Source: Bin80 sp964291275 (lineage in GTDB: Bacteria; Bacteroidota; Rhodothermia; Rhodothermales; Bin80). From it: a DNA stretch of 64,000 nt. The DNA lies in NCBI GenBank assembly GCA_964291275.2, contig OZ219800.1, positions 744,001 to 808,000 on the forward strand. The letters are read 5' to 3'. The notes beneath the pieces were generated by a model that worked only from the letters and a program-made list of their open reading frames with translations, did not search any database and was not told the DNA's origin. Shown piece after piece: positions 9,122-17,291 of the stretch. Numbering within the stretch: position 1 is the first letter of the stretch; each line of letters begins with the position of its first letter. A program made the position numbers and the translations under genes.

Positions 9122-11581
9122 ATGCACAGACCAAGTCCATGGCTCTTTCTGCTAGTCCTTCTGCGGGTTGTCCCTGACCTGTCTGCCCAGGGGTTGCAGC
9201 CCGTTCGGGTATTGCAGGAAGCACCTTGGGTCCTCAGTCCGCTGTCAGCGCCGTCCATGCGTCCTCTTCTCGCCTATTGGGATCCCCAGCAAAACACCTA
9301 CTTTATTGATTTTCCGGCACTTCTGGAAGAGATCCAGATCCCCGTAGTGATTGAGGGCACCAACGTGCGCGCCCGGTACGACGAAGCCGTTTATGATGTG
9401 GATTTTGCCCAAGGCACCGCGAGGGTTGATCTTGAATCCGGCAGAATAGATTCGTTGGATGCGGAAGGGTATCTTCAAAGCGGAGATCGCTTCCTGCTCA
9501 CCCCACCCAATCTCCAGAAGGTCTTCCCCGAGGGAACACTCTTCTATGATACCGACAGACTGCTTCTCAAAGTATCACAAGAACTGTTTGCCGTGCCTGG
9601 ATTCCGATCACGGGCCGCCACCCTCAAGACGGGCCCCTTGCTCTATGGGCGTACACGGCGATTGATCGGGAGCGCTTGGCTCGGGTACCGAATGAGCCGC
9701 ATGCAGCGCTCTGAACATGCGGCAGACTACAATGGTTCGTTCAACGTACGGGCCAGTGCGCTCTGGGGACAGATCCATGTCGATGCCACAGCCTCCCACA
9801 CCGACCGTACAGAAACTGCACTGAGACGGGTGAACTATTTGCTGGATTTCCCGGAGTCTCCCTGGATCACCCAGATTGGACTGGGCCGCACCTATGAGCA
9901 TCACTGGGCTGGGCGCCAGATGTATGAAGGACTGCGAATGAGTAACCGACCGCTCTCCACCCGACATCAGCAGCGCGAAGCCCGACTGAGCGGGATTACA
10001 GAACCGAATGCAATCGTTACGGCCTCGGTTGCCGGCGTGGTGGCCGATCGTGTACAGGCGGACGGCCAAGGACGCTATCTCCTGCACATTCCCGCCTATT
10101 ATGGTACCCTCCAGGCAGACATCGAAATTGCTCCCGTCGGCGGCGGCCCTCCCACACGGGAGACACGATCCCTCTTCATTACCGAAGACCTGGTTCCCGC
10201 CGGCAGACTGTACTATGACCTGCAAGGTGGTCGGACACAAACCGACAATACCCCCTATGGGCATGCCCGCCTCAGTTATGGACTCACCCGCAGTTTAACC
10301 GCACTCAGCAGCTTTACGTATACAGAGACGGCACAGATCGCCACACTGGGCGCTGCTAAACAGATCGCCGACGCCATCATGGTCAGTGCAGAGCTTGCCT
10401 ACCCTGCACGCACAGCCCGGGCGACGCTACAGCTGTTCTCGAATCGCATGCAACTCCAGACCGATGCCATACTGTCAGATGACCCCGAATTCGGCTTCTA
10501 CAGACAACGTTGGACAAGCCGGTTCGGATGGAGTACATCACGGCTGAGCCTGTTTTTTCATGCGGATCATTCAGAATCCTTCGGTGGACACATTTCCACC
10601 TACATGCAAGCCTCTGGCACGGCAAGATTGGCCCGCCGCATTAGTCTGGCGCTTGCAGCCGGTCCCCGAATCACACGCGTTGCGTCTGATGCCCCCAGAG
10701 ATACACGTGTCCAATGGCGCAGCACGCTCACCCGCTATATGACACCGGGCGCCCTCCGAGGACGAATTGGCTTCCAGGCCGACGGGGGGCAGTTTGAATC
10801 ATTGGATTTTGCAGGGGGAACACTCCATGCTGCGTACCGAACGGTCTCCTTTGGAGCACGGGTCGGCTATGACGTGGCGGCCGGAAGGATGAGTGCTTCG
10901 TTCTCCCTGCGCATAAATGCCCCTTGGGCCAACTTTGCCAGCCATTCGTCTCTGGATCCGGAAAACCCGTACCACCAGCAAAGCCTCTATGGCTCCATAG
11001 CCCTGGATCGTGCTCCGGCACTGTCCCGACATTCGCACCCCTGGAGCAGCGCACTGCTCCAACCGTTCCTGGATATAGATCGCAACGGTCAGAAAGATCC
11101 CGGAGAAGTTCCCCTGGATGGACTGGATATCCAAGTCATACGAGCAAGCACCGAAACAGACGCATCAGGGGGCGTACGGGCGGACTTTCTCGCCCCCAGT
11201 ACCCCCTACCAGGTCGTGATTGATCCGCGATCTATCCCCGGCCCACAGTTAAGCCTGCCTGGTGGAACCGCGTTCGGCTTCATGTCCGACCCGGCTGAAC
11301 TTAAGCGAATTCACATCCCCGTGCACCAAAATACCATTGTGAATGGTTCCGTCGAAAACCTGCCGCTGAGTTCCCCGACCTTGGCCGTCGTAGTTTTCTA
11401 TCGGGAAAACCGCGAAGTGGCTCGAACTACCGTGTCTCAACAAGGCCGGTTCACTTTGCTGCTCCCGCCCGGAAACTATCGCATCGAACTGATTGACCGA
11501 CTAGGTCAAGAAGACCTAAGCAATTTCACCCAAACCCTAAACTTGGAACCCGTTCCTACATACGATCTCCAAATTCGTTGA
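9122..11581 (+). CDS. Usher-like outer-membrane beta-barrel protein with C-terminal SdrD_B/carboxypeptidase-like domains
   Basis: An 819-residue exported protein (signal peptide ending near DLSAQG). After an N-terminal periplasmic region (about 25-190) comes a long barrel of alternating strands. It is interrupted around residues 285-350 by an Ig-like insert (REARLSGITEPNAIVTASVA, then GRYLLHIPAYYGTLQADIEI, then LFITEDLVPAGRLYYDLQGG). That order resembles the plug and post-plug segment of fimbrial ushers. After the barrel, residues about 645-720 read DIDRNGQKDPGE, the start of an SdrD_B-like Ca-binding Ig domain, followed by a second small beta domain ending in YDLQIR. It lies 5 bp after the TPR lipoprotein and 13 bp before the ExbB-like gene. 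The usher relation is my reading of motif order and length, not a database match; a generic barrel with regulatory domains is the alternative. Confidence 0.6.
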   Translation: MHRPSPWLFLLVLLRVVPDLSAQGLQPVRVLQEAPWVLSPLSAPSMRPLLAYWDPQQNTYFIDFPALLEEIQIPVVIEGTNVRARYDEAVYDVDFAQGTARVDLESGRIDSLDAEGYLQSGDRFLLTPPNLQKVFPEGTLFYDTDRLLLKVSQELFAVPGFRSRAATLKTGPLLYGRTRRLIGSAWLGYRMSRMQRSEHAADYNGSFNVRASALWGQIHVDATASHTDRTETALRRVNYLLDFPESPWITQIGLGRTYEHHWAGRQMYEGLRMSNRPLSTRHQQREARLSGITEPNAIVTASVAGVVADRVQADGQGRYLLHIPAYYGTLQADIEIAPVGGGPPTRETRSLFITEDLVPAGRLYYDLQGGRTQTDNTPYGHARLSYGLTRSLTALSSFTYTETAQIATLGAAKQIADAIMVSAELAYPARTARATLQLFSNRMQLQTDAILSDDPEFGFYRQRWTSRFGWSTSRLSLFFHADHSESFGGHISTYMQASGTARLARRISLALAAGPRITRVASDAPRDTRVQWRSTLTRYMTPGALRGRIGFQADGGQFESLDFAGGTLHAAYRTVSFGARVGYDVAAGRMSASFSLRINAPWANFASHSSLDPENPYHQQSLYGSIALDRAPALSRHSHPWSSALLQPFLDIDRNGQKDPGEVPLDGLDIQVIRASTETDASGGVRADFLAPSTPYQVVIDPRSIPGPQLSLPGGTAFGFMSDPAELKRIHIPVHQNTIVNGSVENLPLSSPTLAVVVFYRENREVARTTVSQQGRFTLLLPPGNYRIELIDRLGQEDLSNFTQTLNLEPVPTYDLQIR

Positions 11582-11594
11582 TTCTATCTGTCCA

Positions 11595-12284
11595 ATGCCA
11601 ATGCTACTCATCGTTAATATCTACCTGCTGATCCCCATAGGAATCAGACAGGAGCAAACCATCCCCACTTCACTGTGGGATATGATTAGCTATGCCCAAG
11701 GATTCGAGTGGCCGCTCGGTGCTCTGTTCCTGATTGGCCTCTTTCTGCTGACTTCCGCCTATGTGCGGCAATTCCGGCAGTGGCGCGGAACCCATGCCAT
11801 GCTCCAGATTGATCCAGCCGAAACCTCCCCCGAAAACTTTGCTCGCGCCATCGAGCAAACCACCACCAAAAACCCCTTCACTGTTGCAGGCTACCGACTC
11901 CTGGAAGAACAGCAACGTGGAGGTTCCGCCCAATCCATGATCAACTATGCATTCCATTATATTGATTTTGATCATGAAAAATACAAGGAGACCGATCGCT
12001 ACATCACCGCCGCTGTCTACATTGCACTCAGCCTTGGCCTCTTGGGGACACTGCTCGGGATCTTCGTTCTCTTCATGTCCGGAAGCCGACATGAAAGCTC
12101 CGACTTGGTCGGACTAGGCATAGCTGTCGTTTCTACGATGCTCGCCCTTGTCGTCCGCCTCATCCTTTGGCCCCTGAATGTTTTCCTGCAGGCCGCCCTG
12201 CGGAAGCGTTACACCAATCTCAAAAAATGGACCGTAGCATTCGCGTATGCGCTCTCCGAGGAGTCAAAGAAAACCCGCATCTGA
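11595..12284 (+). CDS. MotA/TolQ/ExbB-family proton-channel protein
   Basis: A 229-residue polytopic protein. A first helix lies near residues 34-54 (WPLGALFLIGLFLLTSA). A cytoplasmic loop of about 80 residues follows, then two close helices holding the family signature: LSLGLLGTLLGIFVLFM (about 144-160) and GLGIAVVSTMLALVVRLILW (about 173-192). The Thr in GTLLG and the Ser/Thr in VVSTML sit where ExbB/TolQ line the proton path. An additional hydrophobic N-terminus (MLLIVNIYLLIPIGI) gives a possible fourth helix. It starts 13 bp after the usher-like gene. It is the only ExbB-like gene in the locus, so it should serve both ExbD paralogues (5428 and 7214). Family assignment is firm; dedication to this locus is inferred from position. 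Confidence 0.82.
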   Translation: MPMLLIVNIYLLIPIGIRQEQTIPTSLWDMISYAQGFEWPLGALFLIGLFLLTSAYVRQFRQWRGTHAMLQIDPAETSPENFARAIEQTTTKNPFTVAGYRLLEEQQRGGSAQSMINYAFHYIDFDHEKYKETDRYITAAVYIALSLGLLGTLLGIFVLFMSGSRHESSDLVGLGIAVVSTMLALVVRLILWPLNVFLQAALRKRYTNLKKWTVAFAYALSEESKKTRI

Positions 12285-12367
12285 TGCCCCAGACAATATG
12301 GGATGAAATCCCGAAAACAGACTACCCACTCCTAAAAGTGAAGAACCAAAATGAAAGCCCAAAAAAC

Positions 12368-15300
12368 ATGCCACTTATAGATATCTCTAAGGGTAGAGAC
12401 ATTTCTAGGTCAGTCTTTCTGGTAATTGTGTTCGCTCCACTCTGGATAATCACATCCATAGCATTGGGACAGAACAGGGTTGAGTTTGTCCCGAAAGTCG
12501 TTGTGGTGCAATTTGATCCGGGTGTTTCTATTGCATACAAGTCGAGTGTTACCGGGTTGGAGGAATTTGATAAAAGAGCATCGCAGTACCAAACCCATTT
12601 GATAGAGCGCACCTATCCGTTTCTGGATCATGTAGAGCCTACGCCAAAGACGTACCGTAACCTGATGGCGCTTCGCCGGACCTACTATGTACGTTACGAG
12701 TCGGATGCTACTCCCGAACATGTTGCAAAAGAGTTATATTCTGCCCCGGGCGTGGTCTATGCTGAACCCATCATGGTGCACCACATTCAAGTGGTCAATC
12801 AAGTGGATCCGAATGATCCTGGATTTTCGCGACAGGCCGAACTTCAACAATTGCGTCTGCCGGAAGCATGGGATTTCGTTAAGGGTGAAGATGAGTCACC
12901 GAGCGTCGTTATTGCAATCGTGGACGCCGGCGGTGAATGGGATCATGTGGATCTCAGGGCTAACGTGTGGACGAATCCAAATGAGATCGCTGGTAACGGC
13001 ATTGATGACGACCAGAACGGGTTTATTGATGATATCCACGGTGTTAACTTTCAGAACGGGGATGATACAGACAACGACCCATCGCCTCGTGCAGGCTGGG
13101 ATCATGGTACACTTGTGGCGGGGGTGGCTGGCGCAGTAACCGATAACGGTATTGGATTGGCCGGAGCAGCTTGGAATGCAGATATCATGCACATCAACGC
13201 GGCCTGTTATGACAGACCACGGATTTGCTACGGGTATGAAGGTGTTCTCTACGCAGCTGCCAATGGAGCAGATATCATTAATGCCAGTTGGGCGGGCGTA
13301 GTGTCTTCCGAGAGTCAACTCAACTTCGAAGACCAATCTATCAACTTAGCCACAGACATGGGAGCTCTTATCGTGAGTGCTGCCGGAAACGAAGCAAGAA
13401 TTATTGATGAGGAATTTTTCGTTTACCCTGCACTCCATCCACGCGTATTGTCAGTGGGCGCAACCCAAAAGCGGTCCCGCCGACTATCGAGTATTTCGAA
13501 CTACGGAAAACAAGTATCCGTTTTTGCCCCTGGTGAATCCATCTTAACAACAGGACTGAACAACCGGTACCTTCTTGCGTCAGGGACCTCGCTCGCATCT
13601 CCGCTTGTAGCGGGAGTGGCTGCATTAGTAAAGACGAGATATCCCGATATGTCTCCCGACAAGTTACATGAGTATATTCAAGTTACAAGTGAAAGTATGT
13701 ATGCCGAAAACCCGAGTTACCTCGGAGAGTTGGGGAACGGCTTCGTGAACGCGTTGGCCGCGGTGAAAAGATCTCCGGCTTTTCCTGGGGTCCAACTCAA
13801 ACGCTGGACATTCACTGATGATGGCAATGGCGCTATTTCCCCCGGTGTAAGGGTAACACTAACGGTCGTGTTCGAGAACTATTTTAACGACGCTCAACAG
13901 CTTCGCGTGGAGCTTACGGGGAAGGAATTTTACCCGTTTATAGACTGGCACACGCGTGAAGTAAACGTTGGATTTCTCGGCGGGAGTGACTCCGTTGCGG
14001 TTGAATTCACGTTCAGTGTGTCCGACAGTGCTTCAGTGAATCAGCCGGTTAAGCTCTTTGCTCATGTTCGAGACGGCGGGTTTGAGGATTCTGCAGGCGT
14101 AATTGATTTAACCATAAGCGTGTCTCTAGAGGTGCTATATAAGGCCTTGAGCACATTTTATACTACGACGAATGGAGATAGGTGGACAGACAACTCGGGC
14201 TGGGATATTGGGACGATACCTACTAATATTGAGTCTCTGAAACAATGGAGAGGACTTATCTTTGCTGGCGGGGCTTTAGTTGGATTGAGGTTACCGCAAC
14301 ACAATCTCACTGGCAAGATTCCGCCTGAGATCGGCAACTTGGCGGGACTGAGACTACTAGAATTGCAGAGCAATAATCTTTCTGGTTCGATCCCACCTGA
14401 ACTGGGTGACCTGTCGACGCTGTCTTCTCTGAGTCTGTCCGACAATCGTCTTTCTGGTTCGATCCCATCTGAACTGGGCGACCTGTCGACGCTGTCTTCT
14501 CTGAATCTGTACGACAATAATCTTTCTGGTTCGATCCCTCCTGAACTGGGCAACCTGTCGGCACTGGAAGAACTGGACTTGGGCCAAAACCATCTTTCTG
14601 GTTCGATCCCTCCTGAACTGGGCAACCTGTCGACACTGGGAGAGCTGTACTTGGACCGAAACCATCTTTCTGGTTCGATCCCATCTGAACTGGGCGACCT
14701 GTCGACGCTGTCTTCTCTGAATCTGTACGACAATAATCTTTCTGGTTCGATCCCTCCTGAACTGGGCAACCTGTCGGCACTGGAAGAACTGGACTTGGCC
14801 CAAAACCATCTTTCTGGTTCAATCCCGTCTGAACTGGGCAACCTGTCGGCGCTGCTAGCGATGTTCCTGTACGACAATCAGTTTGCTGGTTCAATCCCGC
14901 CTGAACTGGGCAACCTGTCGACGCTGTATGCCCTGTTTCTGGACCATAATCAGCTTTCTGGTTCGATCCCGCTTGAACTGGGTAACCTGTCGAAACTGGA
15001 AGAACTGGTCCTGCACAACAATCTGCTTTCTGGTCCGCTCCCGCGTAGCTTCCTGCAACTGCAGAATCTTGAATGGTTCTGGTTTCATGACAACTCGGGA
15101 TTGTGTTCCCCGCCAGACCCCGAGTTTCAAACATGGCTGGCTGGGATTTTCCTTCTTTCTTCTGACGTTCCTGTTTGCCCACCCTCCGTCGCTGTTGAGC
15201 AGGGGGGTGTTGTACCGACGAAGTTCACTATCCAAGGTAACTATCCGAATCCGTTTCGAACATCTACCAGACTACGCTTTGATTTACCTTGGCCCGCCCG

Positions 15301-15496
15301 TGTGGGAGTTGAAGTTCTTGATGTGACGGGGCGGCGCGTGTTCCTGAAGCTGCCGATTGACCTGTCTGCTGGCTGGGGACGTGAAATCCCCCTGCTCAAT
15401 ATGGGGTTCGCATCGGGGGTTTATCTGTATCGCTTGATAGTTGATTCTCCCGAAGGAATTTCTTTGCACACGGGCCGTTTCATGCGGGTTCGCTGA
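12368..15496 (+). CDS. Secreted subtilisin-like (S8) protease with leucine-rich repeats and a T9SS type A sorting domain
   Basis: From ATG 12368 the protein is about 1042 residues, with an N-terminal export signal ending near IALGQ; upstream in-frame ATGs overlap the previous gene and lack a signal. After a propeptide, the S8 domain shows all catalytic parts: Asp186 (IVDAGG, Ala replacing the usual Thr/Ser), His246 (WDHGTLVAGV), oxyanion Asn341 (SAAGNE) and Ser408 (SGTSLASP). A beta domain follows, then 11 plant-type LRR units of 24 residues with consensus LSGSIPPELGNLS. The end is a T9SS type A sorting domain (NYPNPFRTSTRLRFDL, then VLDVTGRRV and GVYLYRLIV). It should therefore be exported by Sec, cross the outer membrane by T9SS and be anchored or released. 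LRRs probably give substrate or surface binding. It lies 83 bp after the ExbB gene, so it may or may not share that transcript. Confidence 0.9.
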   Translation: MPLIDISKGRDISRSVFLVIVFAPLWIITSIALGQNRVEFVPKVVVVQFDPGVSIAYKSSVTGLEEFDKRASQYQTHLIERTYPFLDHVEPTPKTYRNLMALRRTYYVRYESDATPEHVAKELYSAPGVVYAEPIMVHHIQVVNQVDPNDPGFSRQAELQQLRLPEAWDFVKGEDESPSVVIAIVDAGGEWDHVDLRANVWTNPNEIAGNGIDDDQNGFIDDIHGVNFQNGDDTDNDPSPRAGWDHGTLVAGVAGAVTDNGIGLAGAAWNADIMHINAACYDRPRICYGYEGVLYAAANGADIINASWAGVVSSESQLNFEDQSINLATDMGALIVSAAGNEARIIDEEFFVYPALHPRVLSVGATQKRSRRLSSISNYGKQVSVFAPGESILTTGLNNRYLLASGTSLASPLVAGVAALVKTRYPDMSPDKLHEYIQVTSESMYAENPSYLGELGNGFVNALAAVKRSPAFPGVQLKRWTFTDDGNGAISPGVRVTLTVVFENYFNDAQQLRVELTGKEFYPFIDWHTREVNVGFLGGSDSVAVEFTFSVSDSASVNQPVKLFAHVRDGGFEDSAGVIDLTISVSLEVLYKALSTFYTTTNGDRWTDNSGWDIGTIPTNIESLKQWRGLIFAGGALVGLRLPQHNLTGKIPPEIGNLAGLRLLELQSNNLSGSIPPELGDLSTLSSLSLSDNRLSGSIPSELGDLSTLSSLNLYDNNLSGSIPPELGNLSALEELDLGQNHLSGSIPPELGNLSTLGELYLDRNHLSGSIPSELGDLSTLSSLNLYDNNLSGSIPPELGNLSALEELDLAQNHLSGSIPSELGNLSALLAMFLYDNQFAGSIPPELGNLSTLYALFLDHNQLSGSIPLELGNLSKLEELVLHNNLLSGPLPRSFLQLQNLEWFWFHDNSGLCSPPDPEFQTWLAGIFLLSSDVPVCPPSVAVEQGGVVPTKFTIQGNYPNPFRTSTRLRFDLPWPARVGVEVLDVTGRRVFLKLPIDLSAGWGREIPLLNMGFASGVYLYRLIVDSPEGISLHTGRFMRVR
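14303..15094 (+). repeat. Eleven tandem 72-bp units encoding LRRs, with a recent internal 216-bp duplication
   Basis: Eleven consecutive 24-codon units run from 14303 to 15094. Units 3-4 (from about 14455) and units 6-7 (from about 14671) are almost identical at the DNA level over about 145 bp, offset by exactly 216 bp (three units). They differ chiefly at a GGC/GCC codon (Gly versus Ala). That level of nucleotide identity points to recent duplication or gene conversion, and to possible length variation between strains. Confidence 0.9.
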
Positions 15497-16062
15497 GGTC
15501 TGGCAAATCTGAGGCGAAGCTGGAGGAGTTGCCTTTGATGTCTGCTCTCCATTTTATCCATCATGAATTCGTTACAGACTATCAAATGTGTCGGCTCTTC
15601 ACTTTTATGAGTGGGTAGTCTGTTTTTGGAAGCCTTCGGGGTACATATCCAGTCCTCCGAGATAGCACTAACTTCCCCCCTATATTCGGAAGTTAGTGCT
15701 TGCCAGAAAATGATTTTGGTCGTGGGATTATACGATGAGTTCGGGGATTTGGGGGGCAGATTTGATCATTTTGGGTGGATTTGGTCAGGATTTAGCGTGT
15801 ATTTGGAGCTTTCATCGCATAGATGTTGTCAGAGCAGGAGGATGAATGAATTTGCGAATCTGGCGGCAATTTTGGGGTAAGAGGTCTGATTTGGTATCCG
15901 TACGAGAATCCCATGTACAACGAGCTAACTTTTCTGTTCAATTTTGTGTGCGTAATCTTTCGGGCATAGTTCAGTGCCCCAGAATGTTTGACTACATGGC
16001 GAACCCAGTGCGCCGTTTGATCGGACTCCGAGGATGTTGGGGACCTGCGCGCAGGCAGGGAG
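15497..16062. other. Intergenic stretch before IS remnants, no gene recognised
   Basis: About 565 bp lie between the protease gene and the IS66 fragment. No open frame has convincing composition. The only clear structure is the perfect hairpin at 15664-15700. The part nearest the transposase fragment is probably decayed IS66 flank, but no intact terminal repeat was found. Confidence 0.5.
15664..15700. terminator. Perfect 13-bp stem hairpin downstream of the protease gene
   Basis: AGCACTAACTTCC (15664-15676) is perfectly complementary to GGAAGTTAGTGCT (15688-15700) around an 11-nt loop. There is no T run on either side, so a classical intrinsic terminator is not supported. It could be a terminator of another type, a protein-binding palindrome or part of a small mobile element. 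Confidence 0.4.
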
Positions 16063-16430
16063 CTATGCTGCTTTTGCGAGCGTAACTTCTCGGTCGGCCT
16101 TCCAGTGATGGGGTAACAGTGTATGGAGTTGTGATGCGGGAAGTTTGGAAATCTGCTTCAACACATCTTCAAGCCACACCATATACTTTACGTTGTGCTG
16201 TTTGCAGGTACTCAGCAGAGAGTAGAGGAGGGCAACGCCCTTAGCGGCATCGTGGGAGCCGGCAAACAAATAGTTCTTTCGCCCCAATGCAACGGGCCGG
16301 ATCCGGTTCTCTACGAGGTTGTTGTCAATTCCAACGATTCCATTCCGGGTGAAGCGCGTCAACTGATCCCATCGATTCAGCGTATAGCAGACGGCGATAT
16401 TCCAGGGCAATGCAAGCACGGTCGGAAAAC
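16063..16430 (-). pseudogene. IS66-family transposase, C-terminal fragment
   Basis: The minus-strand frame encodes about 120 residues matching only the extreme C-terminus of IS66 TnpC. It shows YTLNRWDQLTRF, GIVGIDNNLVENRIRPVALG, GRKNYLFAGS and a final LLPHHWKA block. IS66 transposases are about 500 residues, so three quarters, including most of the catalytic region, are missing. The first 15 or so residues of the open frame come from the inverted repeat at 16451-16474 and are not IS66. No accessory tnpA/tnpB genes are present. This is a dead remnant. Confidence 0.85.
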
Positions 16431-16450
16431 AGGAGTTGTCCAGCAACAAC

Positions 16451-16523
16451 TCGTTTGAAAAAGAAAATTTCACATATTTTGTAGCATGGGAGAGGTGTGT
16501 GTGAAACTTTCTTTTTCAAACGA
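16451..16523. repeat. 24-bp near-perfect inverted repeat between two IS remnants
   Basis: Positions 16451-16474 and 16500-16523 are reverse complements at 23 of 24 positions (one mismatch) around a 25-nt spacer. Weaker complementarity extends outward for about 14 more bases (11 matching). The arms face the IS66 fragment on the left and the ISL3 fragment on the right. They may be two copies of one IS end in head-to-head orientation, or a small MITE-like element. Confidence 0.8.
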
Positions 16524-17003
16524 ATTGTCGCCGACTTAAATTTTAAATGTCGTCAGACAAGGAGTGAACTTTTAAGTATTGAAGCACCTTGGGAGGTTTC
16601 AAAGGTGACGCATATCAAGGAGTCTCGCACTGCGCAGATCCATGTGGTCTGCACGGATGATGCTTTGATGTGTCCGGTGTGTGGCAACCTTTGTCCAGGA
16701 TATGATCGTCGTCATCGGGAATGGCGTCACCTGAATATATGTGCGTACCGTACCACGGTAGTGGCGGATCTTCCCCGGGTGCAATGTCCAGAGCATGGAG
16801 TAAAGACGATATCGGTTCCGTGGGCGGCCCTGAAAGCACGTTTTACCAAAGAATTTGAGGGGCAGGTGATTGACGATCTGAAGGATATGAATATTTCCGC
16901 GGTGTCTGATCGCATGGGGATGAGCTGGCATGCGGTTGGCAGAATCATAGAGCGTGCGGTAGAGCGGGGCTTACACGAAGGACAGGACAAAATGAATTCG
17001 TAA
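16497..17003 (+). pseudogene. ISL3-family transposase, N-terminal fragment
   Basis: The open frame encodes the N-terminal third of an ISL3 (IS204/IS1001/IS1096/IS1165-type) transposase. It has a start-proximal LLSIEAPWEV, the zinc-finger pair CPVCG and CPEHG, the YDRRHREWRHL strand, and an HTH-like stretch up to RAVERGLHEGQDK. It then stops after about 168 codons, whereas the family is usually 400-550 residues with a DDE domain that is absent here. The first residues (CETFFFKR) derive from the inverted repeat, and no good start codon is visible, so the true 5' end is also lost or altered. Non-functional remnant. Confidence 0.8.
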
Positions 17004-17151
17004 ATTTCATCTTTGTGAGGAATATGGCAGGCCAACCTGCTTGGCTTATCTCATCTACGGCACTGCTCGATTGCTTAAACAAAACTGCAACTACTTTCAA
17101 CTTTCCACCGTCAATACATTGAGTATTTCTGAAATTCGCCGAAACAAACTT

Positions 17152-17259
17152 GAAAATCGAAGAATTTCGTCGATGTCAGAAAAAAAGTGCAAAATATATC
17201 CCAAATTCCCCTTGAATCATAGAATTTGGCCATTACAGAAACGACGAAATTAGATTTTC
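17152..17259. repeat. Imperfect inverted repeat upstream of the GcvT-like gene
   Basis: The segment 17152-17172 and the segment 17242-17259 are imperfect reverse complements, sharing CGACGAAATT and GATTTTC with a short length difference between them. The pair spans the region immediately before the next operon. It could be the edge of a decayed mobile element or a regulatory site. Confidence 0.4.
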
Positions 17260-17291
17260 GCAGTAGAAACCATGGTTACGCTACAACTACG

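Noticed and set aside
14303..15094. Regular 72-bp repeats that could look like a CRISPR array
   Set aside because: The units are contiguous coding repeats of one protein with no spacers.
14158..15182. Long minus-strand frames with repeated PSSGGIEPERWF-like units opposite the LRR region
   Set aside because: They are the mirror of the 72-bp coding repeats on the plus strand; periodic codon structure and the T9SS protease frame explain them.
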